Shown here: positions 11,646 through 22,679 of the stretch, one piece after another
Position numbering within the stretch: the first letter of the stretch is position 1
Layout of the letters: every line of letters starts with the position of its first letter
Assembly: GCA_039566865.1 (NCBI GenBank)
Contig: CM076962.1
Location: 4,210,743 to 4,274,742, forward strand
Source: Aurelia coerulea
Taxonomy: Eukaryota > Cnidaria > Scyphozoa > Semaeostomeae > Ulmaridae
Reading direction: 5' to 3'
DNA length: 64,000 nt
Made by a program: the position numbers and the translations under genes
Notes under the pieces: model-generated
What the model saw: only the letters and a program-made list of their open reading frames with translations
Databases searched by the model: none
What the model was told of the DNA's origin: nothing

Positions 11646-12419
11646 TAATACAATGTTGGAATATCATGGAAATATTGCAGATGAATTCACAACTATGCAT
11701 TCTTCAATGAAATCAACATTGCAACGGGGGGAGGGGGTATTTAGCAGTGGAAGGTAATTATTTGCAGGAAGGAATGGTATTTTGCTACACAAAATGCATT
11801 TGTCTCAACGACTTTAGTCTAAGATTGTAAAATAAAGGGATTTCTTGTCTATTGGATGCTATTCAGTATTAACTATCTCGTGCTAACGAGGTTTGGTCAT
11901 TGACAAAAAAAACGTCTTTGCAAATAACTAGTACAATGAAACGGTTCTAAAAAAAAGTATGGAGAATTTCTGATACTGTCTTTGGCAATTTTGAAATTCA
12001 AATTAGAAACATAGGTTTAGAATCTACCGAAGAAGAACCCACTGCACTAACCAACTGCATTTTGAATGGCTAACAGAATAACGTATGACCTAATATGCAG
12101 GAAAGAAATCGTGTCGAAAATTGCCAAAAGAGAGACTTTTCGGTAAGAGCAGGCTCTTCTACCAAAATGCTTCCTTTGAGGCAATTTTAGAACGGGTCAA
12201 TTGAGCTTTGAAGTACAAATATCACTCGTCTGCAAGACCGTAGCAAGCCTCTCAAGGTTGGGAGGGCACACCATTTGAAGGGCACTTAATAATGAGTCAA
12301 AAAGTACAACAATCTCTCCTAAGTGCTTGCTGCAGAAGCTATGAGCTCGAGCAGTAATGAAAACAAAGTAGCTTCCAAACTGTTTTTTGGTCCAAAATCA
12401 ATCAAAATCGTTCATTGAA

Positions 12420-12775
12420 AGCCAGAGACGTAGGAACCGGGGGGGGGGGGACTGGGGGCACGTGCCCCCAAGATTTTGCAATAAACAATGAAGTGCCCTT
12501 CTATTTTCAGGACGTGCCCCTTTAGCATAATGAAAAAGTGCCCTTTAAAGACAAATGACGGATATATAGCGCCTAGTTTAAAAATAGAACAAAAGATAGC
12601 TTAGTGCTTTCATTTGTCTAATTGATTTGCTAATCTCTCGATATCATCAAATACAATGGAATTCAATAGGTTATATTTAGATTGCCCAGGCCCCTGATTT
12701 AAGTCACCTTATATCTCCGTCATTTGTCTTTAAGTGTAGTGCCCCCCCAAAGTTTGAGATGCTTCCTACGTCCCT
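12420..12775. mobile_element. Family-G foldback element
   Basis: The ends are AGAGACGTAGGAACC and GCTTCCTACGTCCCT, with an inner GGGGGCACGTGCCCCC palindrome and GTGCCC repeats. This is the longest copy of the family here. Confidence 0.75.
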
Positions 12776-12779
12776 GTTA

Positions 12780-14090
12780 AAAGCTCTTACACCTCTTTAC
12801 TTCCTACTGTCGAAGCTTCCTTATTTTGACTTCACACAGGTCTTTTCATCGACATCAAAAACTTCCATATCACAACAAAGTTACATGAAAGGGTTGGGCT
12901 AACCGGAAGAACCATTTACCTTTAAAGAAGATACAAAACGGTGTAAACAGCTGACAAGCGTACATCGATCACTATGAGCTTTGTCTTGGTGGAGAAAACA
13001 TTACTCAGCCAATGCAAATAACAAAGAGTTGGGGTTTCGTTAGTTAATCTGGGGTTGCCACACCCACATTAAAGATCTTCACATACACCTGCCGGCTGGC
13101 TGATACCGAAAGTATATTGTCTGTTTGCACACTGTCGAGTCAACATTACGTCATTTTCAAAATACTCCTTCACAGAGGCTGCTGGTCCTTATAGGATATG
13201 AATTATTCTGGAGATGTCATCAAAGCTATCAGGGTTTGGACATGTCCACCATTCAATCATACATTTGCCAATATCATCATCTTGATATCCAGGGAGCTGC
13301 GATTTTCCAAATGGGAATTGTTTTTTGAATCAGCCGGTACGAAATTGCATTTTTCGCCGGATTGGGAAGATTGTCTAAGATGGCAGCGTAGCAAACTTTC
13401 CACCGTCACGGCATAGCAATTTGAATTTTGATTCATCTGATAAAATAAAATGACAGACCAAAGGGGCGGCAAAATGAAACTTGATCATATTACAAATCCC
13501 TCCAGGAAAAACCTCTCAAGGCATGCAAAGTGAAACTGTCTGTGCACCACCTGCCTTTATTGTACTTGGAAATTAAATTGTGTTCCGGATAGATGTTCGC
13601 AGAAATAGGCAAGGGAAAGGCAGCAGGATTAACAGATGAAAGATAAGCCTAAGGAGTTGTATTTGGTGGTCCTTGGGTAGATTTATTACATGGGTCCTTG
13701 CTTTCGCTCCATTCGCCCAACGATACCCCCACAATACCTATTTTAGCGGAATGGCTAGAACAGCAAATAATAATTCAATTCAATGGAGCACAACTTAGAC
13801 AAATGTCATCAGTCTAGTCCTTGGCTAGTCTCAATACATGTCATGGTTTCGTTCTTTGACTGAACTGATACTTCACCGAAGAAACAACAACAACATCAAT
13901 TCTATTCAATAAGATAAGCGAAAGTTGAGGGTCTTTTTGCTTGGAGAAAGGCTAGTCCTCGGCTGTAGGCAACCTCGTCCCCAGGGCCTTTGTCATTTTT
14001 GGACGGAAACGCAAAGTTGTTTATCTGGAAGACAACATTATCAAACCTTTCAAAAATGTAGCAAAATCCGAATACATTCAAAATTCACTT
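12780..14090. other. Intron sequence, nothing recognised
   Basis: No coding, repeat or structural signal that I can support lies in this part of the RhoGEF intron. Confidence 0.45.
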
Positions 14091-14099
14091 GACTTTAGA

Positions 14100-14360
14100 C
14101 ATTGGTGGAGCATAAAGAAAGTGCGGTTTTTGAAGCAACCACTTATTTTGCCTTTCGTCTGCCACAAATCAGCAACCACTTATCAGACTGATTCAAACAA
14201 GGTTTCAAACTCCAAGTTGAAACTTATCCTATGCTACCCTGGGTACCAGACTCCTAGTGCACAGGGCAATCCTATGCAAAACAGGGCAATTGAAGTTACA
14301 GCTCCTCCCCAGCAGCCATACAAACGGGGCACAACTTTCTTGGGACGCCCGGTACATCTG
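14100..14360. mobile_element. Family-K fragment ending in a TA-type terminus
   Basis: It matches the fragments at 10600 and 31620 and ends AACTTTCTTGGGACGCCCGG followed by TA. The matching left terminus was not found. Confidence 0.65.
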
Positions 14361-14487
14361 GTAGATCAATTATCACTTTGTTCCAGATTTACAGAGCAGT
14401 TGTCACCCAGAATCCTTTGCGGGAACTCTGCAATTTCAGGCTATCTGAAAATCACATTTAGCCCAAACAAAACTATAGATCAACATA

Positions 14488-14872
14488 CCATTACTCTTAT
14501 AAAGTGGGCCTCCTGTTTCAAAATGGCCTAAACTAGCGGGAGTTCTCGTACATTCAACAAAATCGCTTTAAAGTCTGGTTTAAAGAGCTTCAACATTGAA
14601 AAGCAAACTTTCAATACAAAGAATAATGTTTTCCTGACCTACTCATTACAAATATACCTTTCAAGCAGTAATCTTCCTCTGTAGAAACAAAATAGATCCA
14701 TCGCAGCTACGCGAATTCTAGGCCGTATCAACCGTTTTTTTTGTATGCAACAACAACAACTGCCTACAGAGCGCCTCCTTATTGGTTGAAAACTAAATTC
14801 TAGAAATTTGATTGGCAAATACGGAACATCTCTATGCGAGCCTAAAGGGGGCCCACTTTATAAGAGTAATGG
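14488..14872. mobile_element. Inverted-repeat element, TA target duplication
   Basis: It begins CCATTACTCTTATAAAGTGG and ends CCACTTTATAAGAGTAATGG, a perfect 20-bp inverted repeat, with TA flanks at 14486-14487 and 14873-14874. It is 385 bp long. Confidence 0.88.
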
Positions 14873-14885
14873 TATGAGTCCCTAT

Positions 14886-14938
14886 GACCAGCAAATCAAA
14901 GAACGCAGGGAAATAAGGGACGAAAAGTCATAAGTCTA
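14886..14938. mobile_element. Half copy of the 52931 hairpin element
   Basis: AGCAAATCAAAGAACGCAGG through GGGACGAAAAGTCATAAGTC matches the right arm of the hairpin at 52931-53064. Only one arm is present. Confidence 0.75.
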
Positions 14939-15189
14939 GATCCACACTTCAGTAGTCGAACTAATAGAACTGTTCAACTTAAGTGAAAGTTTCTATCAAT
15001 TCAACTACTGTACTGTAATGTGGATCAATGGTTACCGCTTAGGCCAAATATGATTTTCAGACAGTCTGAAATTGCAGCATGCTCGCAAAGGACCCTGGGT
15101 GACAATGGCTTTTCAACAATGCTGGTGCACTGCACCGATCAATGCAAGAAGTACGCCGTTAACAAAGCCTCTTGTAAAACAGTGTTCAA

Positions 15190-15777
15190 GAACATAGTGC
15201 TCAAATCTTTTAAAAAGGTCGGTGAAAAATTCTACTACAGTTTTCCTTGAATTAAATTGCTTGGAAGAAACTTAGTGTTTTTTGCTGTAAATTTGCCGTG
15301 GAAATCTGTTTATTTCTTGATTAGTTTCAAAATGGCGGCATTTATTGCATTTGAGGCTGTCACGTCATCAAATATCTAAATCCTAAACCAGAAAAGCTAT
15401 AGATTTCTGCCTGCTACCATATTGTAGACCTTCATAAACTATGGAAGATTGTATCATCCCCCCCCCCCCCCCCCCCTAAATGATTTAGGATTATTTAATT
15501 TTTTTCAAAATTTTGCATGAATTCTTTCAAAAACAACTACTCACGTGTCGCCATTTTGAAAAAAATCTAGATATCATAAAATTTCCATCGCAGATTTACA
15601 GCATGGTACACTTTCAAGTTCCTTTCATGCCATTTAATTCGCAGAAAAATATAACAGAATTTTACAACCACCTTTTTAAAGATTTGACAGATTTGAGCCA
15701 ACATATATAGCGTAATAGCGTAATATGTATTGCAACTAATTATTGGAATATGAAAAAAAAGATTTGAGCCCTATACT
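15190..15777. mobile_element. Family-A element with perfect 8-bp target duplication
   Basis: GTGTTCAA flanks both ends (15182-15189 and 15778-15785). The copy carries a run of 19 C at 15458-15476 and an extra segment of about 80 bp near its right end, with a second GATTTGAGCC motif. Confidence 0.88.
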
Positions 15778-15851
15778 GTGTTCAAGAATTGCTTTTGTGC
15801 AGATTTTGTCATCGTACCTCCAACCTCCATTACTATCATTAGAATGATTAC

Positions 15852-16775
15852 CAACCTCGTTCCCAGGCCCACCATTGTCTTCCTTAGGTCATCGATGTTG
15901 GCCCTGGTACCGGTTGCCGCAAAAGTGGCCATTTGGGCGCCATTTTGTTTTGGATAAATTATCAGATACAGTTTATTACAAACACTCTCTTGTCTCCATA
16001 TGGAAACTGAGTCCAACAGATATGACTGCATGTCAGCTGATTTTGATCCATAACATACAATGTAATAAGTCGGAAACATCGAGGAAAAAGTATGAAATTG
16101 TGACGAAAAATAGCCGTTGCTCTAACGCTAATAATGCAGTAGATGATTCGAAAAACTAAAAACAAACACTTTGAGGTCCTCTTATCGACCATGTTAAAGG
16201 TATTTAAACATTAATCCGGGGTTAGCAAGTGCATTTAATAGGAAAATAAGCACGATTTGTTTTAGTGGAAAATGGGCCTAAGTCGAAATTTTTCGAAAAT
16301 TTCACCGCAGCTTCGAAAATGAAATGGCTCGTTATTCTCCCAATTTCAGAGATAAATAGCAAATTAAAGTCGAAATAGGTAAAGAATGTGGTTTTCCGTC
16401 GAATTTTGACATTTTGAGGCCCTTTTCCGAGCGCAAATATGAGTTACCGTGCAAAATGGGGTAGGCAAAAATTTACCCCCATTTTCAATGCACCCGCGCG
16501 GAGCCCCTGAAGGCGGTATCCAATTCCAAATTTCGTTATAAGATTTGCAGATGAGTTGGCTCTTGTAAAATTTTTTCCGTTTTGAAATTGGTCAAGTAAC
16601 CATGGAGCATTGACTCCAAACGTAACCTCGGGTAAAAAAATCGGAACATTTTTTTTCAACCCCCTTTTATGACGTCATAACGACCCCCAAAGAATAGCCA
16701 ATCAAATTGCGAAATTGACCTGCCCGGTACCAGGGTCAGTACTGACGTAGGAAGCTGGCCCTAGGAACCAGGTTG
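15852..16775. mobile_element. Family-P inverted-repeat element
   Basis: It begins CAACCTCGTTCCCAGGCCC and ends GGCCCTAGGAACCAGGTTG. Its interior from about 16110 to 16700 is strongly similar, in the same orientation, to 38280-38880. It has no coding capacity. Confidence 0.85.
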
Positions 16776-17316
16776 AATGATTACTATTGTCAGCATTTGT
16801 GATGTTACTAAGACCATTCATACAATTTTCATTGTAGTTGTTGTTGCTGTTGTTGTGATAATCACTTTCAGATGGCCCCAAAAAGGCACTTTTGTTTAAA
16901 AAATCGGCAAAACTCGATGATCAAACAAATGATTAAATTTTCTTTTTGATTTGTTTTGCCAATAACCCAAAAATATTTAAGGATGATAAACATTATCGTA
17001 ATATTTTTCATCGCTATCACTATTTATTATCATATTACCGCTTTCATATTTAAAATCACAGCTTACTTCTAATCTGGCTATGACCACTGAGAAAGCAGAC
17101 GAGCCTTAGCATTGATAAAACAAATAAGAAAGTGTTTAGCAAAACATCACCATCCTTAAAACAACTCAAGTCACTACATAAACAAGAATTTATAGTTGAG
17201 AGCTCCAAGAATACCACAAACAACTAAATGTCATTATGCTCAAGCTACCCTTATCATAGCCTGCGTGCAGCCTCAACAATCCTAAAGTGTGAGGCTGCAC
17301 ACAGGCCATCTCTATC

Positions 17317-17488
17317 AGGGACGTAGGAAGCAGATCAGACTTGGGGGGGGGGGGGGACGACACTTCAAGGGCACAGTTTTTTTTCATTAAGTTAATGGTG
17401 CACTTCCTGAAAATAAAAAGGGCACTTCCTTGTTTATTGCAAAATTTTGGGGGCACGTACCCCCAGTGCCCCCGGTTCTTACGTCTAT
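17317..17488. mobile_element. Family-G foldback element (short copy)
   Basis: The ends are AGGGACGTAGGAAGC and GGTTCTTACGTCT, with a poly-G run at 17342-17355. Confidence 0.72.
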
Positions 17489-17668
17489 GACCCCTATCCT
17501 TGTAAGTTTTTTCTCCCCGGACAACGCACAGTCATGTACAAATATTTAGCAAAAGACGGAGCATTCAACAATGATGCAGTTCGTTTGATAAACAAATGTC
17601 GATGGCAATAAATTTGATTTTATATGGATTCTATCATGGTAAACTATCGCTCACTACAAATCTACTGC

Positions 17669-17853
17669 GAAGGTGAAGCTACGGTTTTTTGCACCAAGCA
17701 CTGGGATTGCAGAAGTAGAGATGACCTAATCGGATCCACGACCCCTTGTCATGAAGCTAAAGTGGAATTGAACCCCGTCCACCTGACTGTTCTAGCTGCA
17801 ACGTCAAAGGGGCGCTCCCTGGTCGAAGGAATAAACCACTGCGCCACAACACC
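17669..17853 (-). mobile_element. tRNA-derived SINE, diverged copy
   Basis: The minus strand begins GGTGTTGTGGCGCAGTGG, keeps the A box TGGCGCAGTGG and a B box with one change (GGTTCAATTCC), and ends in GAAGGTGAAG-type repeats like the copy at 5559-5746. Confidence 0.82.
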
Positions 17854-18344
17854 CTCAAATCACAACATCTTTGCCGAATCACCCACCCCACATAAAATTC
17901 GCAAATTTATGTATCTCAGCAGCTTTCTCCAAAATGGTCAGTCAGGCGGTCCTTATGACCGTCCAAAATGCAGCTAGAAATATCGCAGTTAGCTTATGAT
18001 GCCATCTGTAGGTACATCTTAAAGACCCATTGCTTACCATGATTCATTGCGAGCCCATTGCTTACCATGATTCATTGCGAGCCGAAGGAAAGCCAAACAA
18101 ACTGAAACGACTTTCATATCATTTGAAGTTCAACGTTTGGGCTGCGAAGGATCATGGCCAGCTATGGTTACTCTAGCAAGATAATTCTCCGTTGTTAGAC
18201 AATACAGGAAGAAGAACAGATTGGGACATGTCGAATAGCAGAGGCTCGAAAACTCTAGTTTCCAGAGTGTGATTGCGGAGTGTGAGTCAACTTTAGTCTG
18301 GGATAAAAGTGGTCGTTCTGAAATTTGATTGAATATTCGAAATT

Positions 18345-18824
18345 AAGGGACCGGTCATTCAGTATCTGCTAGGGTGGGCCGGAGGGAAAATTGACATTGT
18401 CCCATCGGCCATGTGGGAAAATTCCTCATGGCCCATCCTTATGTTGTGGGCTGTAACAAAGAGGTATCACTAAAAAATAAAATGAAGATTAACTTATATC
18501 TCTGTGTATAAAAAACTTCAATACCAACGAAATTATATAAAATTCTCTTTGAAACATGGGCTATTAGCAGTGTCACAGTTTGGTATTCACATCTTGTACA
18601 AATGTTTAAAAACTGCCCAAAAGCAAAAACATCGATCAGAATCTGAAGAGGCTAGGCACAAAGAAGCTTTTAAACTTTGTCACCAAACAGGTCCTGTAAG
18701 ATTGATGAGAAAGTCATGTTGTGATGAATTTTGCAGCATCCCAGAACTGCAAAAAATATTTGGTAGCCCGGCCCATCCATATTCCCTCCGGCCCACTCTA
18801 AGAGATATTAATGACTGGTCCCTT
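18345..18824. mobile_element. Family-H inverted-repeat element
   Basis: It starts AAGGGACCGGTCATTCA and ends TAATGACTGGTCCCTT, with inner GGGTGGGCCGGAGGG and CCCTCCGGCCCACTC arms. A 110-codon open frame inside it has no recognisable domain. Confidence 0.8.
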
Positions 18825-19255
18825 ATACAAACCTAATTCATTGCTTGAAATGTACAAAATATTCAAATGATGGTGACATAAGTTAGTTGCCAAATAAGAT
18901 TTAGTTTTTCATTAAGACCCCGTTTCAATCAATCCCTTTTGGTGCGAGAATTGGGCACAATTTCTCCATTTTTGGGCTTGCATTCCCATCAAAATACTCG
19001 AAAGTGAATAGACTTGACAAAACGGTTTAAAGCGAAGACATCAACAACCTAGCCCTTCGAAAAACGTGTCGTTTTCATAGAAACACCTAAAGCCGTCTAC
19101 GACATTGTTCTCGCATGTTAAAAAAGATGCAATGAAAACTGTTTGAGTTTTAGGAAAACGGAAAACGGAAAACGGAGTAAATTGAAAAAAGAAAATTTGA
19201 ACACGGAGAATTTGCAAATGTTGTCATGGAAAAACGTCCTGGCATTTGATTGAAA

Positions 19256-19432
19256 TTAAAGTGAATGACATGAGCTATATGGCGTCCGTCTATAAATACG
19301 ACAAAGAGAAACCTGAAACTTTATTGTTTTCTTTTGCTTTGCTTTCTTTCGCCACGCGTTTGATTATTAAATACAATAGGCTATTTATAAACCTATGAGA
19401 TCTCATATTTTAATTCAGGTTATTCCCTTTAT
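19256..19432. mobile_element. Family-L TTAA element (about 178 bp)
   Basis: It begins TTAAAGTGAATGACATGAG and ends GGTTATTCCCTTTA. Related copies are at 39776, 40152 and 51915. It abuts a hairpin element on the right. Confidence 0.78.
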
Positions 19433-19609
19433 TGTTGAGACGAGCAAGGGTTTGTCCGAGGAAACTTATGTGTCCCCCCGTGCAGTAGGTTAATGCCCAT
19501 GCGCCCGGCAGAGTTCCAACCCAAAACGCTACTGCGCATGAGCTTTAACCCACTGCACGGGGGGACACATACGTTTCCTCGGACAAACAGTATCTCGTCT
19601 CCCCAACAA
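19433..19609. mobile_element. Near-perfect hairpin element
   Basis: GAGACGAG, GTTTGTCCGAGGAAAC and TGTGTCCCCCCGTGCAGT on the left recur inverted on the right, with a loop of about 50 bp. A transcript would form a long stem. Confidence 0.88.
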
Positions 19610-20141
19610 TTTAAGGAAGCAGAATTAGCGTTAGCGAAGCTACCATGGTCACATGATTAAATCAACGTAACTGCCAATCGTCTAAGATATTTGAGAGGAT
19701 TTACGAAATGTGTACCAGGGTGTTCATTTGACTTCCTGATCAGCGAGTGACGTAGCGACATCATGAGAACGAGGTTGCTTTGATCGTAGTAACTTAAGAA
19801 CGTTTAACGCTGTTCAAAACGCGATTACACTGCGCCTATTAAATCATAAAATTGGATAGGCTTGTGATGGACAGGATTTCTCTTAGGAAGCAGTATGACA
19901 AATATACTGTTAAAAACAAACGAATAAGAAAATAGCACAATGTCTGCGCAGTGGAAGCGCAGCGATAAAACCAGGCTTGTTTATAAAACCAATAATGAAA
20001 GCAGAGCTCGCCATATATAGTAAAGCTATCCAAGAGAAGTAGGAGAAATCACAGTGAAACAATAGGGGGCTTACGCTGTTGCGGAAAAATCTCGCCTATA
20101 GCTCACAACTGAACAGAGGAAATCTGAGTTTGATAAACAAT

Positions 20142-20625
20142 GCGGGGTACTTTAAGGGAAAAAACTTTCGCGGGAAGAAACTTTTCGCATTTTTCGCGTC
20201 TCTGGTCAAAATTCGCGAAAGTTTATGCCGCGAAATTTCCTAAAATATAGAATCAAATATTCATATGATCAAATGATGGTATACCTCATCTTATTAGTTT
20301 GCTCTATGTCTTAATGAAAAGCAAGGAAATTCAATACGATCCTGCTTAACAACAACCCTTTCGAACTATGCTACCGACAAGGAAAGGAATGGAAGATTAG
20401 GAAGAGTCTTTGAAGAGTCAAAGAACATTGAAAAGAGTCTAGCGAGCGAACGCGGAAGAGTGGAGACATTGCAAAATTTGACAAGAAACCCAATTAGCGA
20501 AAGTTTATTCTCGTACCATTTCCCATTTTGGCCGATTCGCGAAAGTTAATTCAAGAATTTCGCTTTTTTCCAACTCGCGAAAGTTGCTTCTCGTGAAGCT
20601 TTCTTCCGTTTAAGTACAAACACCC
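20142..20625. mobile_element. Foldback element just upstream of the Gfi1-like promoter
   Basis: GTACTTTAAGGG and AACTTTCGCGGGAAG on the left are inverted on the right as CTTCTCGTGAAGC and CCGTTTAAGTAC. The motif TTCGCGAAAG or a close variant occurs several times inside. It ends about 120 bp before the TATA box. Confidence 0.72.
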
Positions 20626-20747
20626 TGATCCATGGGTAGACTGGGACGAGAAACAACAATGACCATCTGGCTGTACTTCCTAACGATGAGAAATGACGTA
20701 TCTTTTGAGGTGGGCTAGGAGGCTTCCTGTCTTTGCTGGTTGGGTCG

Positions 20748-20755
20748 TATAAAAG
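20748..20755 (+). promoter_or_regulatory. TATA box of the Gfi1-like gene
   Basis: The sequence TATAAAAG stands 343 bp upstream of the SNAG start codon, which would put transcription start near 20778 and give a 5' leader of about 310 bases if unspliced. Only about 120 bp of sequence separates it from a foldback element (20142-20625). Within that gap I see AACAAT (a SOX-type core) near 20655, CATCTG (an E-box) near 20664, TGACGTAT (CRE/AP-1-like) near 20694 and an ETS-like TTCCT near 20724. These site calls rest on sequence alone. Confidence 0.6.
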
Positions 20756-20874
20756 GAGTGAACACGCAAAACCGTACTAATCGACCCCAACTGACTGGTA
20801 CAGAGCAGTCGACGTTTACAGAAAACAGACAAAGCACATAACTTACTACATCAGTCATATAAAGTCAGTAATAT

Positions 20875-20880
20875 ATGTAA
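20875..20880 (+). promoter_or_regulatory. Minimal start-stop uORF in the Gfi1-like leader
   Basis: ATGTAA is the only ATG between the predicted transcription start and the SNAG ATG at 21091. Start-stop uORFs are known to stall ribosomes and lower translation of the main frame. Whether it is in the mature leader depends on the true start site and on any leader intron. Confidence 0.4.
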
Positions 20881-21090
20881 AAGTAATCGGCAAAGCTGAC
20901 TGGAACCTAACAAGAAAACAGGCACCAAACCATATCGGCACAATCAGTAAATTTGGCGAAACCAACGAGAGACGAAAATCAGGCGCGCCTTACAGTCAAA
21001 ATCGAAGCCTTCCGCAACGAAAAAGTCAACGAAACTACATCATCACATATCAGTACACAAAGTAATACAAGATAGAATATTAGTGAAGAT

Positions 21091-21181
21091 ATGCCGAGGT
21101 CACTTTTGGCACTAAAAGATCGATATAACAGAGGAAAACTGGAAGAACCTTCATCAGATGAAATGGAAGATGACGAACGAG
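21091..21181 (+). CDS. Gfi1/Senseless-like repressor, exon 1 (SNAG motif)
   Basis: This exon encodes 30 residues plus one base, beginning MPRSLLALKDRYNRGK and ending in an acidic SSDEMEDDER run. MPRS followed by hydrophobic residues and a nearby lysine is the SNAG motif found at the very N-terminus of Snail and Gfi1 proteins. In known members it mimics the histone H3 tail and recruits LSD1/CoREST, silencing target genes in the nucleus. The start has G at -3. The donor chosen is G/GTTGGT at 21181/21182. It leaves one base, which joins the two bases left by the acceptor at 34218 to form a glycine codon. An alternative GT at 21186 would give the wrong phase. Unspliced, the frame stops 13 codons later. 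Confidence 0.78.
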
Positions 21182-22679
21182 GTTGGTTAGATTTTCATAT
21201 TTTGCGGTATTCTACGAAATAAAATGTTGAAATGATACAAACCTTATGAAAGGGAGATTTTTAAAGATTTCGCTGCCATGCGCTGAGAAACTCATTAGAT
21301 ATCTACGCGCCAAGGCAAAATTTGGAATTTTCAAAAAGGAATTTCCATCATTCTGGCGCCAAAGTTAAAGGAATGAAATTTCGTTGAATATCAGAACTAG
21401 TCCTACAATTTACACTTTCAACAAGAAATTGAAGGATTTCTTGCTAAGTCGGCAATGATCCCCAAATGACTATCCCTAGGAAGAGCAGCATTATGTGGAT
21501 GTATATTTTCAATTATTTGTATTACAGCTTGTAGGGTATTATGGTTTTGTTGCTGTTCCTAGTAGCTGATACGGTCTTTGTCGATGAATATTACAAAATG
21601 AAAAAAAAAACGATAATAGCATTTACATGGCAGAGATCGGATTGAATACAACCATTTTAAAGGTATGTTTGACTAGTAATTCCAAAACTACCAAATTCTA
21701 AACACAGCAGACTTCGCAGAGTTGGAAATGTATTTTCCAATCAATGAAAAATATCTTAAAAACAGCAGGTTTCAGATTCACCATGGCGATGAAAAAATTC
21801 ACCGATAAAAAACAACATCTCTTGAAGTTTGGAGCAAAAAAACCTACCTACCGTTTATAGAATTTCGGAGTTAATGAAACACATATTCCGAGTTTACCAA
21901 GTCTACCATTTTCAGAATTGGTACCAACAAAACACACTCTAAAGAAACTATTTTATTTCAAGCATATCGACTTAAAATCTTCGGCAGTCCTCGTGAAAAT
22001 TGATTATATACTGAATAAATTGATAAATTATCATTAAATTATCACAGTTATGTCAAACCTAAAACTTGAGACCAGGCTTAAAATTTCTTCACAATACTGC
22101 AATTTCATTGGGGAAGATATTGAAATTCAATGCTTTTCTAAAGACTTCAACAATGCGTGTGTTTCATTGGTACAACTCTGAAATGGTACACTTGGTAGAC
22201 TCGGAATTTGTGCTTGATTGAAAAAATCGCTTAAAATTTTGTAGTTTTAGAATTACCAATCAAACTCACACTACCTAATAAAAGACGGAGGAAAGAAAAA
22301 TTGAGTCAAAAGAATTTTTGGTGAAAATAATGGACTCTTAAATAGAGTATTTACCCCTGATCACGACCAGCAAATTTTTGCCTTGAAAGATGGAGCGAAA
22401 CAACAAAATACTAGACTGCTTAATTGCAGTGAAGTTGAAGTAGATGTTAGCGAATGGTGTGCTGAACGCCCCTTCTCACGTTATTCAAGTCCCTCATAGA
22501 AACGCTTTGTTTTAATGTCAAGTATGAAGATATAGATTTTCTCAAATGTCAAATCACACTGGGGTTGTTTCAGTTATTGGCAACGCAGGACTCAAAAGAT
22601 CAAAGAAGATTGAAAGTGAAAAGCGTCATTTGAGTCGTTGAGTCAAAGTGGTTCTATCCCTGCGAATTAGTCCACGTTG

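Noticed and set aside
18504..18836. 110-codon frame as a gene
   Set aside because: It lies inside a family-H element and has no recognisable domain or splice context.
21181..21222. SNAG frame as a complete 43-codon mini-gene
   Set aside because: It would end at a stop 13 codons after the donor with no function known; the splice to 34218 explains it better.
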